From Asterochloris sp. CNOR1 (Eukaryota; Chlorophyta; Trebouxiophyceae; Trebouxiales; Trebouxiaceae), in the NCBI GenBank assembly GCA_963969365.1, contig OZ017763.1, forward strand, positions 1,364,001-1,428,000: a stretch of DNA of 64,000 nucleotides, given 5' to 3'. Under the pieces are notes generated by a model. The model worked only from the letters and a program-made list of their open reading frames with translations, was not told where the DNA came from and made no database searches. The translations under genes were made by a program, and so were the position numbers. This document shows, piece by piece, positions 1-11,637 of this stretch (positions are counted from its first letter, which is position 1; each line of letters starts with the position of its first letter).

Positions 1-213
1 GGCAAGATCTCAATCAGCTGATGCACCAGCCTGAGCATCTCTTCCTTAGGCTTTCATCTTACTGTCTGTCCGTTGCTGACTGCAGCGGGCCAGTTCTGAG
101 TTTAAGTGAGGCCTGGCGGGGGGACTGCTTTTGCATTCATGCATCATCAGTCTTGGGCTCTGATGCATGCATCAGATGTCTGACAGACATCAACAAGAGC
201 TCCCCTGCTGCAG

Positions 214-1719
214 GCAGCTCAACCCACAGGTGCTTGTGCCTCTGCTGGTACTGGAGGAGAGAAAGTCCAAGCCACTGGGGCAGTCACTGGCCATCATGGA
301 ATTCTTAGAAGTGAGTGGCATCCTCACGAGAGAACTTGACCCACCATCACAGTGAACTTGTTAATGGCCGATTTGAGAGATTTGGCAGCCTGTAAAGGCT
401 ATCTGAGGGTGAAGTTAGGATGATGCCAGCTTGCCGCATGGGCCAGGCTGCAAGAGCCAAGCAGCTGCACTGGGGGTGCGCTGCAGCTGGGCTGGCATCA
501 GCTGCCTGCATGTGCAAGCTGCTGCACCAGGGCACATCATCGCTGGCACTGCAGCTCCCGCATGTGTGTTCAAGGCAGCAGGACTGCCTGTGGCCCAGCA
601 GACAATGCAGCCCCAGTCTGCATGTGCCAGGCTGCTGCACAGGGCCATGGCATGGGCAGGGCAGCACCTACCTGCACATGCTGAGCTGCTGCTTGCATGC
701 CCCAGCTTTGAGACTGGCGACCAGCACAGGTTCACTGACGCTCCCACCACCCTGTCCAGGAGAGATTTCCAGGCCAGGGGACTCCGCTCCTCCCCTCTGA
801 TGCTTTTGGCAGAGCACGTGTGCGGTCCCTGGCTCAGCATGTAGCCTGCGAGATTCAGCCCCTGCAATCTACCAGGTCAGGCGTGACCACCTGGCAGCTG
901 AGTGGTGTGGATTGCGTACACTTGTGGGCGGCTCCCTGATGGGTTCTGCATGCCAGCTTGCTGGGTGCCTGCGGCGTGAGGCTGGCCCAATAACGTGCTT
1001 GGTTGACCTGCACAGCACACAAGGCACCTTTCTGCTTGCTACCTGGCATGATTTGCCCTTCCTGGCAGATGGCTTGATGATTGCTTGTCACATTACTGGC
1101 TTGCGCTGACACCAGATGGGCTTGATTGCGGCCATGCAGGTGCAGGTACCTGCCCAGTGCACTGGGCGCCACGTATGAGCTATCCTTCCATGTTGCTGCA
1201 GGACAAATGAGTACATACGGGATGTTTTCAAGCAGCCAGCTCAGTCAGTTCAGGCATGGCAGGGGCACTGGATCAGCCTAGGGCTTGACGCACTGGAAAC
1301 AGAGCTTAAGTCACCTGAGACAGGGAAGTTCTGCCATGGGGACAGCATGACCGTTGCAGACTGCTACCTGGTGCCTCAGGTGGGTCATGCAGGGGCATTG
1401 ATACAGCAACAGCCTTCTGTGCCCCTTTGAGAGGCCACTGCAGGGGCAACACGCAAAGGGGTGTGCATTTCTTGGCAACAGTGGAGGGTGTAACTTCAAT
1501 AAAGATCCAAGCCTCAAGCGCTGCATGCATGCACGTTGAATGTGTGTGTTTGTGGTGCAGTGTTTCAACTTGCTCTGGAGGCCCACAGGCCTGGACCTTG
1601 CCAAGTGGCCAACAATTAAACGCATTTATGAAAATTGTCTGAAGGAGCCTGCAGTGCAGCAAGCAGACCCCTTCAACCAGCCAGATGCCCCCAGAAGCGA
1701 CAAGGCAACCAAGCTCTGA
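214..1719 (+). CDS. GSTZ1: Zeta-class glutathione S-transferase (maleylacetoacetate isomerase), 5' end not seen
   Basis: Four exons are visible: about 214-310, 773/778-875, 1202-1379 and 1561-1719 (TGA). The first encodes LNPQVLVPLLVLEE followed by QSLAIMEFLE, the thioredoxin-fold segment that binds the glutathione gamma-glutamyl group. The second encodes PLLPSDAFGRARVR and ACEIQPLQSTR. The third gives NEYIRDVFKQPAQSVQ, a WISLGLDALE helix, then GKFCHGDSMTVADCYLVPQ, the classic zeta-class C-terminal helical block. The last encodes GLDLAKWPTIKRIYE and a short polar tail. Exons 2-4 join in phase (AG|G, then phase 0); the exon 1-2 junction is uncertain by a few residues. The family isomerises maleylacetoacetate to fumarylacetoacetate in tyrosine breakdown and dechlorinates haloacids. 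The N-terminal exon with the catalytic SSC-type motif was not recognised in bases 1-213 and probably lies to the left. The family assignment is firm. Confidence 0.85.
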
Positions 1720-2659
1720 CACAGTCCAGCTTATTGCCAGCACATCCTGCCTGTTGAGCATTGAGCTTACGCTATATCATGCAGTCTCATTGCCATCATG
1801 ACCAGTCCCCAGAGCTTTTCTTCCCAGCGTCAAAGTCCCTGATTGAATGCAGCCTTTTGAGTGCCAGCCAGGCCCTATGCAGATATCCAGCTCATTACAC
1901 ACTGTAGATACACGACACTTGGTCCTGGGGACCCTCTCAAAAAATTGGTATGCGAGGAAGGCAATGCATAAGATTTTGTAACAGATCAATTGAAAAGCTT
2001 TGCCGGCCTATGACGAAACAGGCCTGGCACAACATTGTCGGGATGAGCAGCGCGGCTAGCGGACACGCAGTCTGCACTTGAATGATGTTTGTTGTGATCG
2101 CACACAACCAGAGCACCCTGCAGTAATTCGACATTCAAAGGCTTTCAGAGGACAAGGGGACCTTTTGTGATGGGCAGCCTCTTGCATAGCTGGCACAGTC
2201 ATGGGTCACTCCAGGCATGTGAGCATTTTGTGGGGTGACACGCTGACCGGGACAGATGTCATGCCAGTTGTCGGCTATCAGAGCATGCCATAAGGCAGGC
2301 CAGCCAGGCAATTGCCTGGGCAGCTAGGTGCATGGATGCTGCTGCTGCACTGCACATTGCAGACAATGTCTGCTAGCCATGGTATCAGTACTGAGGGGCC
2401 AGGTTGTCTACGCTGTGCTGTGACATCAAGTATGTGGAAGGGGAGCGTGGCTGGGGCATGGCTGATGGTCACTCCCCCATGCAGTACCACTGCTCAGGTC
2501 TGCAGTTACGTCCCGCAGCTCCCCACCCAGAGAGGTGTGAGACGCCTGACCTGGCCTCAGGCCAGGTTGGCCTGGAGGCTGTCTTGAGACACGGGGTCAC
2601 ATGGCTCCAGCTGAGCTCGGCAGCTCTGGCCGAAGCTCCAGAAAACCTTCAAGGCCCCA
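1720..2659. other. Convergent intergenic spacer, nothing recognised
   Basis: This lies between the GST stop and the stop of the minus-strand coiled-coil gene. It holds only short ORFs without family signatures on either strand, and presumably contains both 3' UTRs. Confidence 0.5.
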
Positions 2660-5600
2660 GCTCAGCGGCTGTAGCCTGCAGCTGTCTGAAAGAGGGAGCT
2701 GCGCGCCTCCAGCTCCGGGGTGAGGAAGTGTGGGGACTGGCCAGACAGGCGGCTGGAAGGCGGATCCACCCCCGGCATGTCCTCCAGATTGAACCCACGG
2801 CGCCGGATCCGGTCACGCTCGGCTGCTGACTGTGGCTGTGACCACATGTCCTTTGCCCCCCCCTCGGAGGAGCAGCGCTGGAGAGCTGCAGGGGCAGGCA
2901 AGGGAGAGTGTCAGCTTAATGTCCATGCAACAAGGCTGAGTCCACATGCCGGAAGCTTCCATCTGTGAGGATCTGTGAGGAGCTGCAGGGGCCGCAGGAT
3001 AAATGCCTTGGTGCTCTTGGACTGCTGGAACCGTTATTGGAACACCTAGATTTGAGTGAACCTGTAGCTGACGGCTGCAGAGGCCAGTAAAAGAAATGTC
3101 CAGCTGGTACTCATACATTGTGACTAGAATAACATGCCACATCATGAGGAGCTGCCATTGAGGATTGCAGGGTGGTGCAGGCGGACGTGGCAGGTCAGTG
3201 CTCATGCACAGCAATTAAAACCCCAGGCGTGGTTTAATCCTCTGGGGCATCGCAATGCAGGGCTGCACAAGCACGCAGGGAGAAGCCTCCAAGAGCACGC
3301 AGGACGGCCAACATGCCTGGAACCCATCACCTGCAGAGAAGCTGCGCTAAATGGCTGCAGACTTGAGCAGCAAGTAGTGCTGGCTTTGCACCAGATACAA
3401 AGCATATGGCAGTGCGGAGTGCCTGGGACCCTAGAGTCTCAGAAGAGCTGCGCGACCGGGCTGCAGGCATGGAAGTGATGAGCCAGTGCAGAGTCACAAA
3501 GCAGAGCGCTTCTCTACGCAGCCAGCATTGACACCGTCAAGTAATGACACAGCCCATCAGCATTTTATGCAGCCAAGATGCAGCATTGACTTTGCCCCCT
3601 GCATTCTCCTGTGCATTCGTGACCACATAAGCCAGCTGTCATTGGCTTGAGCTGGGTGCAGCGGAGGGCAACAGAACAGGCCAGGGCCAAAATGCCATAT
3701 GCCAAAAGGTTCCGCTGCTGACTTCAATCCCTGCTTTCGTAACACCTTCTCAAGTACATCACACCAAATTTACTCCACGATTAACACTTGTGATGTGCCC
3801 AACAGCTCAAGCACATGCTGCAGCCTACCTCGCTGCGCAGACGCGACCCCATCAAACTCCAGGGCCCGCCGCCGCCAGGTCGACATGGATGACTCGCTGC
3901 GGCTACGACGCGCCATGTCCGCCAGTGTGCTCTCGGGCATCTCCTTGCTGGCCAGCGAGGCCATGCCATCATGCGCCATGGCTGTAGAGATGCGACTGTT
4001 TCGGCGAGTGGTGCCTGCATGACAGCGAGGGTGAATAGACTTTGGAGGGTGCTGCGCAACACGAATGGCGATTACAACCAGCTAGCATGCACTCCAGCAC
4101 CTGTGTGGTGGCCTATGATGGCGTGCCATTCTACCCCATGGCTGCTGCGGCGCAGCTGTCTCATTGGATGGTGCTTGCATATAGAGGGTGGCAACCAACA
4201 GGCTCCACCGAGCCCACAGTTGCTGCTCTTTGTGACAGGAGGGGACGAGGGGAGCAAAGCCTGGAGCAGGCTGCCGCCCTGCAGCCTGCATGCTGGGCCC
4301 ATGATGGCCTAGCAAGCAAACTGCATCCCTGACCAGCAGCAAACCCCTGACACATGACCCTGACTGCCGCTCTTTTGCTTGTGCAGACCATCAAGCCACT
4401 TGGCCAGCACAGGCCGCAGAGTGTCAGGGCACTGGCTGGTCATGTGGCAGATGCTGCACACAAACAACAGATGTACAAAGGAAACCAGCATTTGCTTGCG
4501 CAAAATGCAAGCCAGTGGCTGTACAGCTGATATTCTTGCATTTTCATCAAGGACTAGAATGGATGAGGCGTAACCTCAGCTCCCTTGGCTTAAGGCTGTG
4601 CGCACACATGGCCAGCACAGGACGCAGGCTGTGGGGCACCAGCTAGTCAAGCTGCAGACAGGACCCGTCTCGAGTCTGCTGGGTGGAAATGCACCAGAGG
4701 CTGCTGATAGCTATGGCGGTGGCAGCTTTGACTTAGTCCCCAGCTTGCATTGCGTGCCAGGAGTTGTCCAGTCAAGGTTGCAATTTATCACAATCAGCCT
4801 GTGTGCAGGCCCACTTGTGCCGCCTGAGGTGCTGCCTTCCCAAACAACATAGTGTACCCCCCCCCCCCCCCCCCCCCCCCACTTCTGACATCTTGGAGTT
4901 TGCAGAGACTCCCTGGGCTGCAGCATCAGGAACCCAGGCCTGCAGGCTGCAAAGCAAACCCTGTGCTGACCTGGGCCAGAGCCTGTGGAAGGCCAACTCC
5001 TTGCAGCTGACATGCTAGGGTGGACACTGTAGTCGGAGACTACCCCTGATGCAAGAGCACACAACCCATGCCGCCAGGACCCATGTAGGGTGTAGGCTGT
5101 GGACCGCCAGCTGCTGTGGGCTGCACCAAGAATGCTGATTGTGGCAAAAATTGTCCGTTTAACACCACTTCAGGCAGGTGGCGCCGAGCTAGCGTGTGAG
5201 GTGACCATGAGCATCACCAGCGCACTGATGCACGGAGGGCTGACCTGGGCTGGCAGCCGCTGAAGGTGCTGCTGACACCTAGAAGGGTTTGCCCTCATGA
5301 ACATCACCAGTGCAGGTGTGCATGACACCAGCGCTGAACCTGGGCTGTCAGCCTCCAAACTGCTGACTGGAGAAGGAGTGCCAGGCTGACGGCCTAGCAT
5401 TTGCAATGCCTACCTGCAGCAATTGTGCACTGACGCATTAAAACTGACCTGGGCTGGATGCTGTGGACCGTCTGCTGTGTGAAGCTGTGGCAAAAGTGCC
5501 AGAGTCAGACCCCGTGGTCCGGGGGGGTGTCCTGGTGCCAGAGAGCAGCTTGCCCATCCCGTTCCCAAAAAAGAGCACCTTGTTTTTGAGGAAGTCCAGA

Positions 5601-8600
5601 AGGGCGCCCGCAGTATTGGGTCGCTTGCCATTGCCTGCGACATGGCGGGCTGCAACATATAAGGGACCTCACTCAGGGGGTAGCCCCACTGTGGGCAGCT
5701 GTTGCAAGTTGCAGCTGTGACACTCAAGCCTATCTCACAGCGCATCTGTGCCAGACATACAGCTTGCAGCAGCTGGTGCAAGAGTGGGGCTGCTCACACT
5801 GCTGTTGGCCACAGCCAGACAGGGCAGGCACATGGTCCACAAGTCAGTGCTGCAGCAGCTGGAAGGCTGCTATGGAGGGCAGGCGCCCTTCATGTGTCTG
5901 CCATGCACCAGTCAGCTCTGCAGTTGCCTCCCCTCAATGTCAGGGATGCCAGTGCTGCCAGCAAGCACGCCTGGAAACCAGCTCTGTGCACGCTTGCAGC
6001 TGGGCATGCCTAGCCTTTCTTGAGACCCCAGTCCTCAACTGTTGGAGTGCATGACTGGGCAGAAAGGCAAGGCACCAATTGCAGGATGAGCATCGGCGAC
6101 TCTGTGCACCTGCTGACACGATGGCAGGGTGCCGCCAGCTGGAGGCTCGCAGAACCGTGGGGTCGTTGTCGGGCAGCTCCTCTGCTGTCCAGAAGGTCAT
6201 GGAGTCCTCATCACCCTCCTCCTCCTCCTGTACAAAGAGCACAGGCTGAGTCCAGCATAGACTGCTGGGCCCTCAGGTAAAAACACGAAACAGGATAGAT
6301 AAGGCACAGGCCCTGATCTGCACACAAGAAACGGAGCTGATGAGCTGAGACAACATTAACTTGGACCAGCTTTCCAGCCAATTCGAAGGTCAAAACAGTC
6401 TTGTCATCTTGCAGTTCTGGATGAAGAGTCCTGCCTCTGAATCTCAGTGATCATCACCATCATCAGCAGCATCATTGCATCAGCAAAGCCATGTACCACG
6501 GCGGGCCCAAAGGTAATGGCCTCCATGGCCAGCCAGCGCCACAGCTGGCCAGGCATGGCTGCACTACCTGACAAGCACAGTGCAACACAAGAGCTCCTGG
6601 CATGTTACCACTCCAGGGTAGACGCCATCAAATGCAGGCCAACTACCTCTGTAGGCTCAAAGGTGATGGATGTCCGTGTGGAGCCCCGCATCTCGGGCAT
6701 GCTGCCAAAGGCTGGGCTGGCATTTGACAGCTGGCTGCTGGACACGCGCTTGACCTGAAGCGAGGGCATTGTGAATACCTCCTGCTGCTTTGAACGCGAG
6801 GCTGTTGACAGTAGGCCCTGCACAGTAAAGAACTGGCTGTCAGTGGGAGCTCTTCCTGAGCAAGCGCACCCAGCAACCCGGGCTTTAAGACCCTGCTCGC
6901 TGCCTGCTTCTCAAGGCAGACAGTGCAGCTCTGCGTCGACACAGGGCTGGGGTTCAGCTTGGAGCTCTGCAGCTGAATGCTGGATATGCGCTTAGTCCAG
7001 GCCTATAAACACCTCTCACTACTTGCTCCCCAGAGCAATGGACAAGACCCTGCAGAAGAGAAGGCTTGGGTAGGACATGCAAATCCAATTTCTGGCATTA
7101 TTGACGCCTGCTGCTTTGCGCAAAAGGCTGTTGACAGCAGGCCCTATATCAATGTAGGGCTGGGAGATAGCTGATCGAGGGCTGCTGAACACATGCTTGA
7201 CCTGAGTCATGAGCACGTCTTCCCGCCTGGCATTCTGCAAATTGGAAACCCATTGCAAGCACAGGTGATGCAAGGTGCTGACTCAGCCTGTCTGCCTGAC
7301 CCTCTCATGAAGGTCGTGAGGCTTGTTTTTGGGAGCAGTTTCTCCAGGCAGCAAGGAAGGGTTGCAGCCCTGGTGGCTGGACGAGGCCAACAGGCTGCTT
7401 GTAGCAGTACATCGGCCAGCCTTGACTATCCTCACAAGCCGACTTTGCAGCCGGGTATGGCAGCAACAAGAATGTCAGCCTCCCTGCCCAAGGCTGCTAG
7501 CAGCACACCTTCCACAGAAGAGCCTGGTTGTGCAAGCCAGCAGCTTGTGTGAAGCATGCGAACATGTCGGCCTGTACTGTGTACCTGGCTTGGCAGGCGC
7601 AGGGGCATGGCCCTTTTACATTGCAAAACTGTCAAGCGAACTGTGCTGCGCACCCCAACCTGTACCTGCATGCCTCCTGACCCCCACAGGCAGGCTATCG
7701 CTTGGGCAACCTGCCTCCCTGCCATAAGGGCCCAGCTGTGTCCTTGTCAATGGACCTGTGCACACACAACACAGCCTGCCACAAGGACTGGCTGCCTGTG
7801 CTGCCCACCTGTATCTGCATGCGAAGCCGCGTGTTCTCTGATTTGAGCAGCATGATACGCTTGTTCGCATCCTGCACCTTCTCCGGAAGCATCTCTGACG
7901 AGACTCTGCTGGTGTCCACGCCGATGCCTGCAGCCAGCGCGGCACTTGTCAACCTGAGGCAGGCTGTGCCATGCTGCTGTCCTCCAGCCTTCCCATGCAT
8001 GGCATACGTCACCTCTGTGCTAGCGGGCCCCTGAGCAGAAGTGCATGCAGGCAAGTCAGCATGGCCAAAACAGCACGCGGGAGATCTTTCAGGAGGGGCA
8101 GGGGCTTCATGCAAGCGCCTGCTTGCAAGCTGCTTGAGTTGGCGTGTGGTGACCCCCTCTGGCCAGGGCGCCCTGCTGGGGACAGGCATGACCCCAATGC
8201 AGGGCGCTGCCTGAAGTCTGCTTGAAAGCAGGAGTGCAGGCTGCGCCTCTGGCCAGCATCCCAGCAGAACAGGCCTTGGACTGACCTGCCGCGGCATGCA
8301 GGTGGCTGCCAAATGGCTGCGAGAAAGAGCGCCTTCGTGCGAAGCTGCTCGAGCTTGTGATGCTGAGGATGGCGTGCTGGGCTGCGAGGAGGTCTGTGGA
8401 CACTGAATTGAGCGTGAGCAAGGCCTCCTCAGCATTGCGGGACTGCAGTGCAAGGGCACAGCAGCAGTAGCAACACAGGAACGCAGCTCCGGGGTATACA
8501 GTGCACCGACAAGATGGGCATGAGCAAGCCCTCTGCCATTGCCCAACTGCAGCAGCCGCAGACATCAGTTTGATGACCTTTTTGGCATGCGCAGCCGTGT

Positions 8601-9150
8601 GCGCCAAAAAGAAGGTTGCTGCAGGGGTGCAAATCGCTCTCAGCAGGGTGTGTACCACCAAAAGCAGCTGCAGGGTTCATGCAGAGCCACTGCAAGAAGC
8701 TGCTGTCATAGCTGCTGAATGCCATAAGCAGCCCAGGTCAGCTAACCGCACGCACCACTTAGAATAGACGTGCGCCACCAGCACAATGAGCACAGAGTCA
8801 CCAAGACATGACATGTTCTCGCTCAGCGCGCTGATGCGATGAGCCTGTCCCTCCTAGACCTTAAGCAAGGCAATATTCTTCATGAGGGAAAGATGCAAGT
8901 GATGTCAAAGGCTGCCTCCACACTCATCCCCGAGCTCAGGCAAGGCCCTGTATTGCCGGGGACTGACCTGCTCAGTGGTGGCTGATATAGCAGAAAAGCT
9001 ATCAAGATGCTGTTGCGCCCTTGCGAGGTCTGCTGTGCAGCGCTGGAGCTGTTTGGTGAGCTCCTGCAGCTTGGCGTAGTACTCCTCGGGCGAGGGGCCT
9101 GTAGCATGCCCACTGTTGCCCCAGAAAGTGCTCAGCTTTGTATCACTCAT
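2660..9150 (-). CDS. Unrecognised multi-exon coiled-coil protein
   Basis: I do not recognise this family. The start at 9150 opens an exon (8968-9150) MSDTKLSTFWG...SPEEYYAKLQELTKQL, an amphipathic coiled-coil start. Other supported exons, in gene order: about 8780-8850 (GQAHRISALSENM), 8287-8441 (SRNAEEALLTLNSVSTDLLA), about 7816-7928 (EKVQDANKRIMLLKSENTRL, coiled coil), about 7085-7205, about 6650-6800 (SLQVKRVSSSQLS), about 6140-6226 (EEEEGDEDSMTFWTAEELP), 5449-5634 (GALLDFLKNKVLFFGNGMGK), 3829-3995 (MPESTLADMARRSRSESS) and 2660-2885 (ERDRIRRRGFNLEDMPGVDP, ending FQTAAGYSR). Splice sites of the GTRAG/YAG type flank them. The product would be a soluble protein with an N-terminal coiled coil and a low-complexity serine-rich C-terminal half. 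A cytoskeletal or centrosomal adaptor is possible but is only a guess. Some exons are probably missing from this model. Confidence 0.6.
4857..4880 (+). repeat. Poly-C run of 24 bases
   Basis: An unbroken run of 24 C residues, by far the longest homopolymer in the window. It falls in an intron of the coiled-coil gene. Its true length may differ in the genome because such runs are hard to sequence. Confidence 0.9.
5202..5390. repeat. Diverged ~90-bp direct duplication inside an intron
   Basis: Two copies of about 90 bp follow each other (about 5202-5290 and 5294-5390). Each begins ATGARCATCACCAGYGCA and each contains a GACCTGGGCTGGCAGCC-like or AACCTGGGCTGTCAGCC-like block. They lie just downstream, in gene direction, of the 5449-5634 exon of the coiled-coil gene. 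Confidence 0.6.
6712..7205 (-). repeat. ~445-bp partial exon duplication in the coiled-coil gene
   Basis: Two segments about 445 bp apart resemble each other on the minus strand. One has GTCAAGCATGTGTTCAGCAG near 7200, the other GTCAAGCGCGTGTCCAGCAG near 6755. A second shared block reads GGGCCTGCTGTCAACAGCCT near 7140 and GGGCCTACTGTCAACAGCCT near 6815. In the coding frame one copy reads VKHVFSSPRSAISQP and the other VKRVSSSQLSNASPA. One may still be an exon and the other a relic, or both may be used. Confidence 0.65.
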
Positions 9151-10455
9151 GCTGTGCCTTTGCCTAGCAGGGTCCTGGTCTGAGGAATGCAGAGCTGGCA
9201 GGGCTTGAGGGCCCCAGGGCCAGGGGCCACCTCAGACTGGCCCCAGAACCAAGTGTACTAAGCCAGGAAGCGTCCTCAAGTTGAAGCTATTGCCTGGCAC
9301 AGGCTGCAGTGGTCTGGCTTTCCTCTCAGCTGGAGGCCCTCGACATGGGAGGCACCTCGTCTGACATGCATGGGTCAGATCGTGGGGACGTCTTGCCAGC
9401 CACAAAACCGCTCGCAATAATGGTAGTAAAAGTGTATGAACTGGCTGAGGTGTTCTCTGTGTTCCGTGGCAGCTGCCCCGCCGTAAAACATTTTCGATAG
9501 ATTTCTTTCTGTCTTGGTGCCCTTGTTTAGTTGAAGAAACGTGTTCACAAAGAAGACTGGTCTTTCTAGCGGTGTCTCCTGGCAGTCAAACGGTGGAGGG
9601 GGTGTTCTTGGGCATACATCGTCCACATGGCGACGACCGTAGCTGCAGAGCTTCAATTGCGTTAGATGTGCATGCGCAGGGAAACCTGATGCAACGTGGC
9701 TGCTGCAGAAAGGTCCATCGTGAGGCCGTGAGGCAGCATGCACCTGCAGGTCTGGCAGTGAGCATCTTTGCAGGACAGGGTGGGCTGGCATGCATGCATC
9801 TGCCAGTTGCTTGCGCTGGAAAGTTTGGAAGGTCATGGATGCACTAGCCTTCTTTGATTATGGCCTAGCCATGTGCGCGCGTCCTGTCCTGGCATGCAGC
9901 CCATCCACTGACTGGACACAGAAAAGATAAAGGGTGTCAATGCTCCTTGCAGCTGTGGACTGAAAGGCTGACAAAGTTGTATGACTAACATGCATCCAAG
10001 GGGCTCAGCATACACCTATGAAGATGTACTCTCTTCACAGGAGGCAGCATATTTAAAGATGAGTGTCAGGACGTTGGTGTTGGACAAGTCGCATGCCATG
10101 CTGCTGGTATGTGCATGTAGGCGGACCAGCACTTGAGTGTTGGGACAAGCCAGGCCTGTTGTGTCGTATCTAAGATGAACATGGCTACACTGAGCGTGCT
10201 CTGCGTTCACCAGGCCTCCAGATTTGCCTCCATGATTGTAAGTACCCAGAATTTAGTATTCAATTACTCTCTTGGCGTCAATTGGGCCTCTCACGGGAGT
10301 ACTTGAAACAACCAACAGCTTTGAAACCATTCTGGTGAAGTTGCTGCACGCTAGTGACATTGATGAGAATTGCACCCTTGCCAGCACCCCTACAGTTCTG
10401 CTTCCTGGGGCAGATCAGATCTAGGCCGTTGAGAAGCCATCCTGTATTTGCTGCC
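9151..10455. promoter_or_regulatory. 1.3-kb divergent intergenic region
   Basis: This lies between the start codons of the minus-strand coiled-coil gene (9150) and the plus-strand CDC25-like gene (10456), so it should hold both promoters. ORFs up to about 150 codons occur on the minus strand, but none shows a family signature or coherent splice sites. No clear TATA element was identified. Confidence 0.4.
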
Positions 10456-11229
10456 ATGGCACCCCCAGTCTCCTACATATCAGCCCAGCAGCTGGCAGAC
10501 AAGCTCAAGGGGTACTACATAAAAACCGCGCCATGCTACTTTACCCCAGCATGTGCAAGGTGTTGCCTCTGCAGCGCAGGGACTGCAGAAATCTAGCAGT
10601 GCTGGATGTAAGAGACAGTGTGAGCGCCCCTGCCTTGTCCCTGCTCAGCTGGGCGGCTGTCACTGGAGCAGTCAGGCCATCATCTTGCGACGTCTGTACA
10701 TGCAGGACTTTGCTGGAGGGCACGTAAAAGGGTGCATAAACATCACAGTGGATGCCTTTGAGGACGATGATGAAGTGGACTCAATCATAGACAAGCAGTT
10801 GAAAGGGAAGGAGCAAGTTGTGGTGCACTGCGCATTGTCGCAGCAGCGCGGACCCTTTGCAGCGCGCCGGTAGGCTGTAGGATTGCCTTCACAAAGGCTG
10901 CTTGCACCTGTCTGCCCTTGTGCAGCTGCTTGCTGCCAGGATAGTACAACCACTTGCCTGCGGCGCGTGTAGGCAGGATCCCAATGCGCCTGTAGGCAAA
11001 GTCTGCCATCCTCCTTGTTGCTGCAACAGAGAGTGATGGCCAGTCCTGGGGCTATCATGCGGAGTGCGTGCGTCCATGCAAGCACAAGCTCCTCTGCCGC
11101 AGGCTAGCTTCGCGCCTTGCGGCCAGGGACCAGGCACTACCGAAGGTTCAAGTCTTGGAGCATGGCTTTGGTGGCTTCGTCAGGAAGTTTAGCAAAGACC
11201 CAGAGCTTTGTGAGGGAGTCGAGCAATGA
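10456..11229 (+). CDS. CDC25-like dual-specificity phosphatase / arsenate reductase (single rhodanese domain)
   Basis: Four exons (10456-10511, 10589-10619, 10706-10869, 11103-11229) join to a closed 125-residue frame. The domain begins PVSYISAQQLADKLKG, then NLAVLDVRDS and DFAGGHVKGCINI, the standard rhodanese N-terminal half. The active loop is HCALSQQRGPFAARR, a C-x5-R motif with Cys and Arg in place. GFGGF near the C-terminus matches the GFNGW of plant homologues. Length and layout match the Arabidopsis CDC25/ACR2 (HAC-type) proteins, which reduce arsenate with glutathione/glutaredoxin and show weak phosphatase activity. The C-terminal tail (KDPELCEGVEQ) differs from the Cys-rich end of the plant protein, so a zinc site there is not evident. 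The choice between phosphatase and arsenate reductase cannot be made from sequence. Confidence 0.88.
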
Positions 11230-11637
11230 CCAGCCGATCTGCGCAACTGGTGCCCCCCACGCTTCAGAAATTACTACTGTATGCCTCCATAATATGCCCT
11301 GCACTGCTGTACTGCTACTGTTATAACACTGTGTGCATGGCACTGGCAGTTGTGCAATACTGCTTCATATCTCGGAGTGCCCACAATGATGCTCACAAGA
11401 GCAACTGTAATCTACAGGTGTCTTGACAGTAGCATGCATTCAGGCAGCATCATGGTGACTTTCTCCGAAGGGCCTGTTAATGTCAGCAAGGCACATCTGG
11501 GGTGCGTCTGGCCGGATTGGTGCTTCAGCAAAACTCCGAATGCACACCAGCACTAGTAGCACAAGTGGCTGGGAGAGGAGGGGTAGTCATAACAGGGCAG
11601 GAGGACATCTCATACCAGGCCAGAGGTGCTAAGGGGA

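Noticed and set aside
7695-8546. 283-codon open frame on the minus strand
   Set aside because: It runs through two introns of the coiled-coil gene; only the VQDANKRIMLLKSEN part is coding in this frame.
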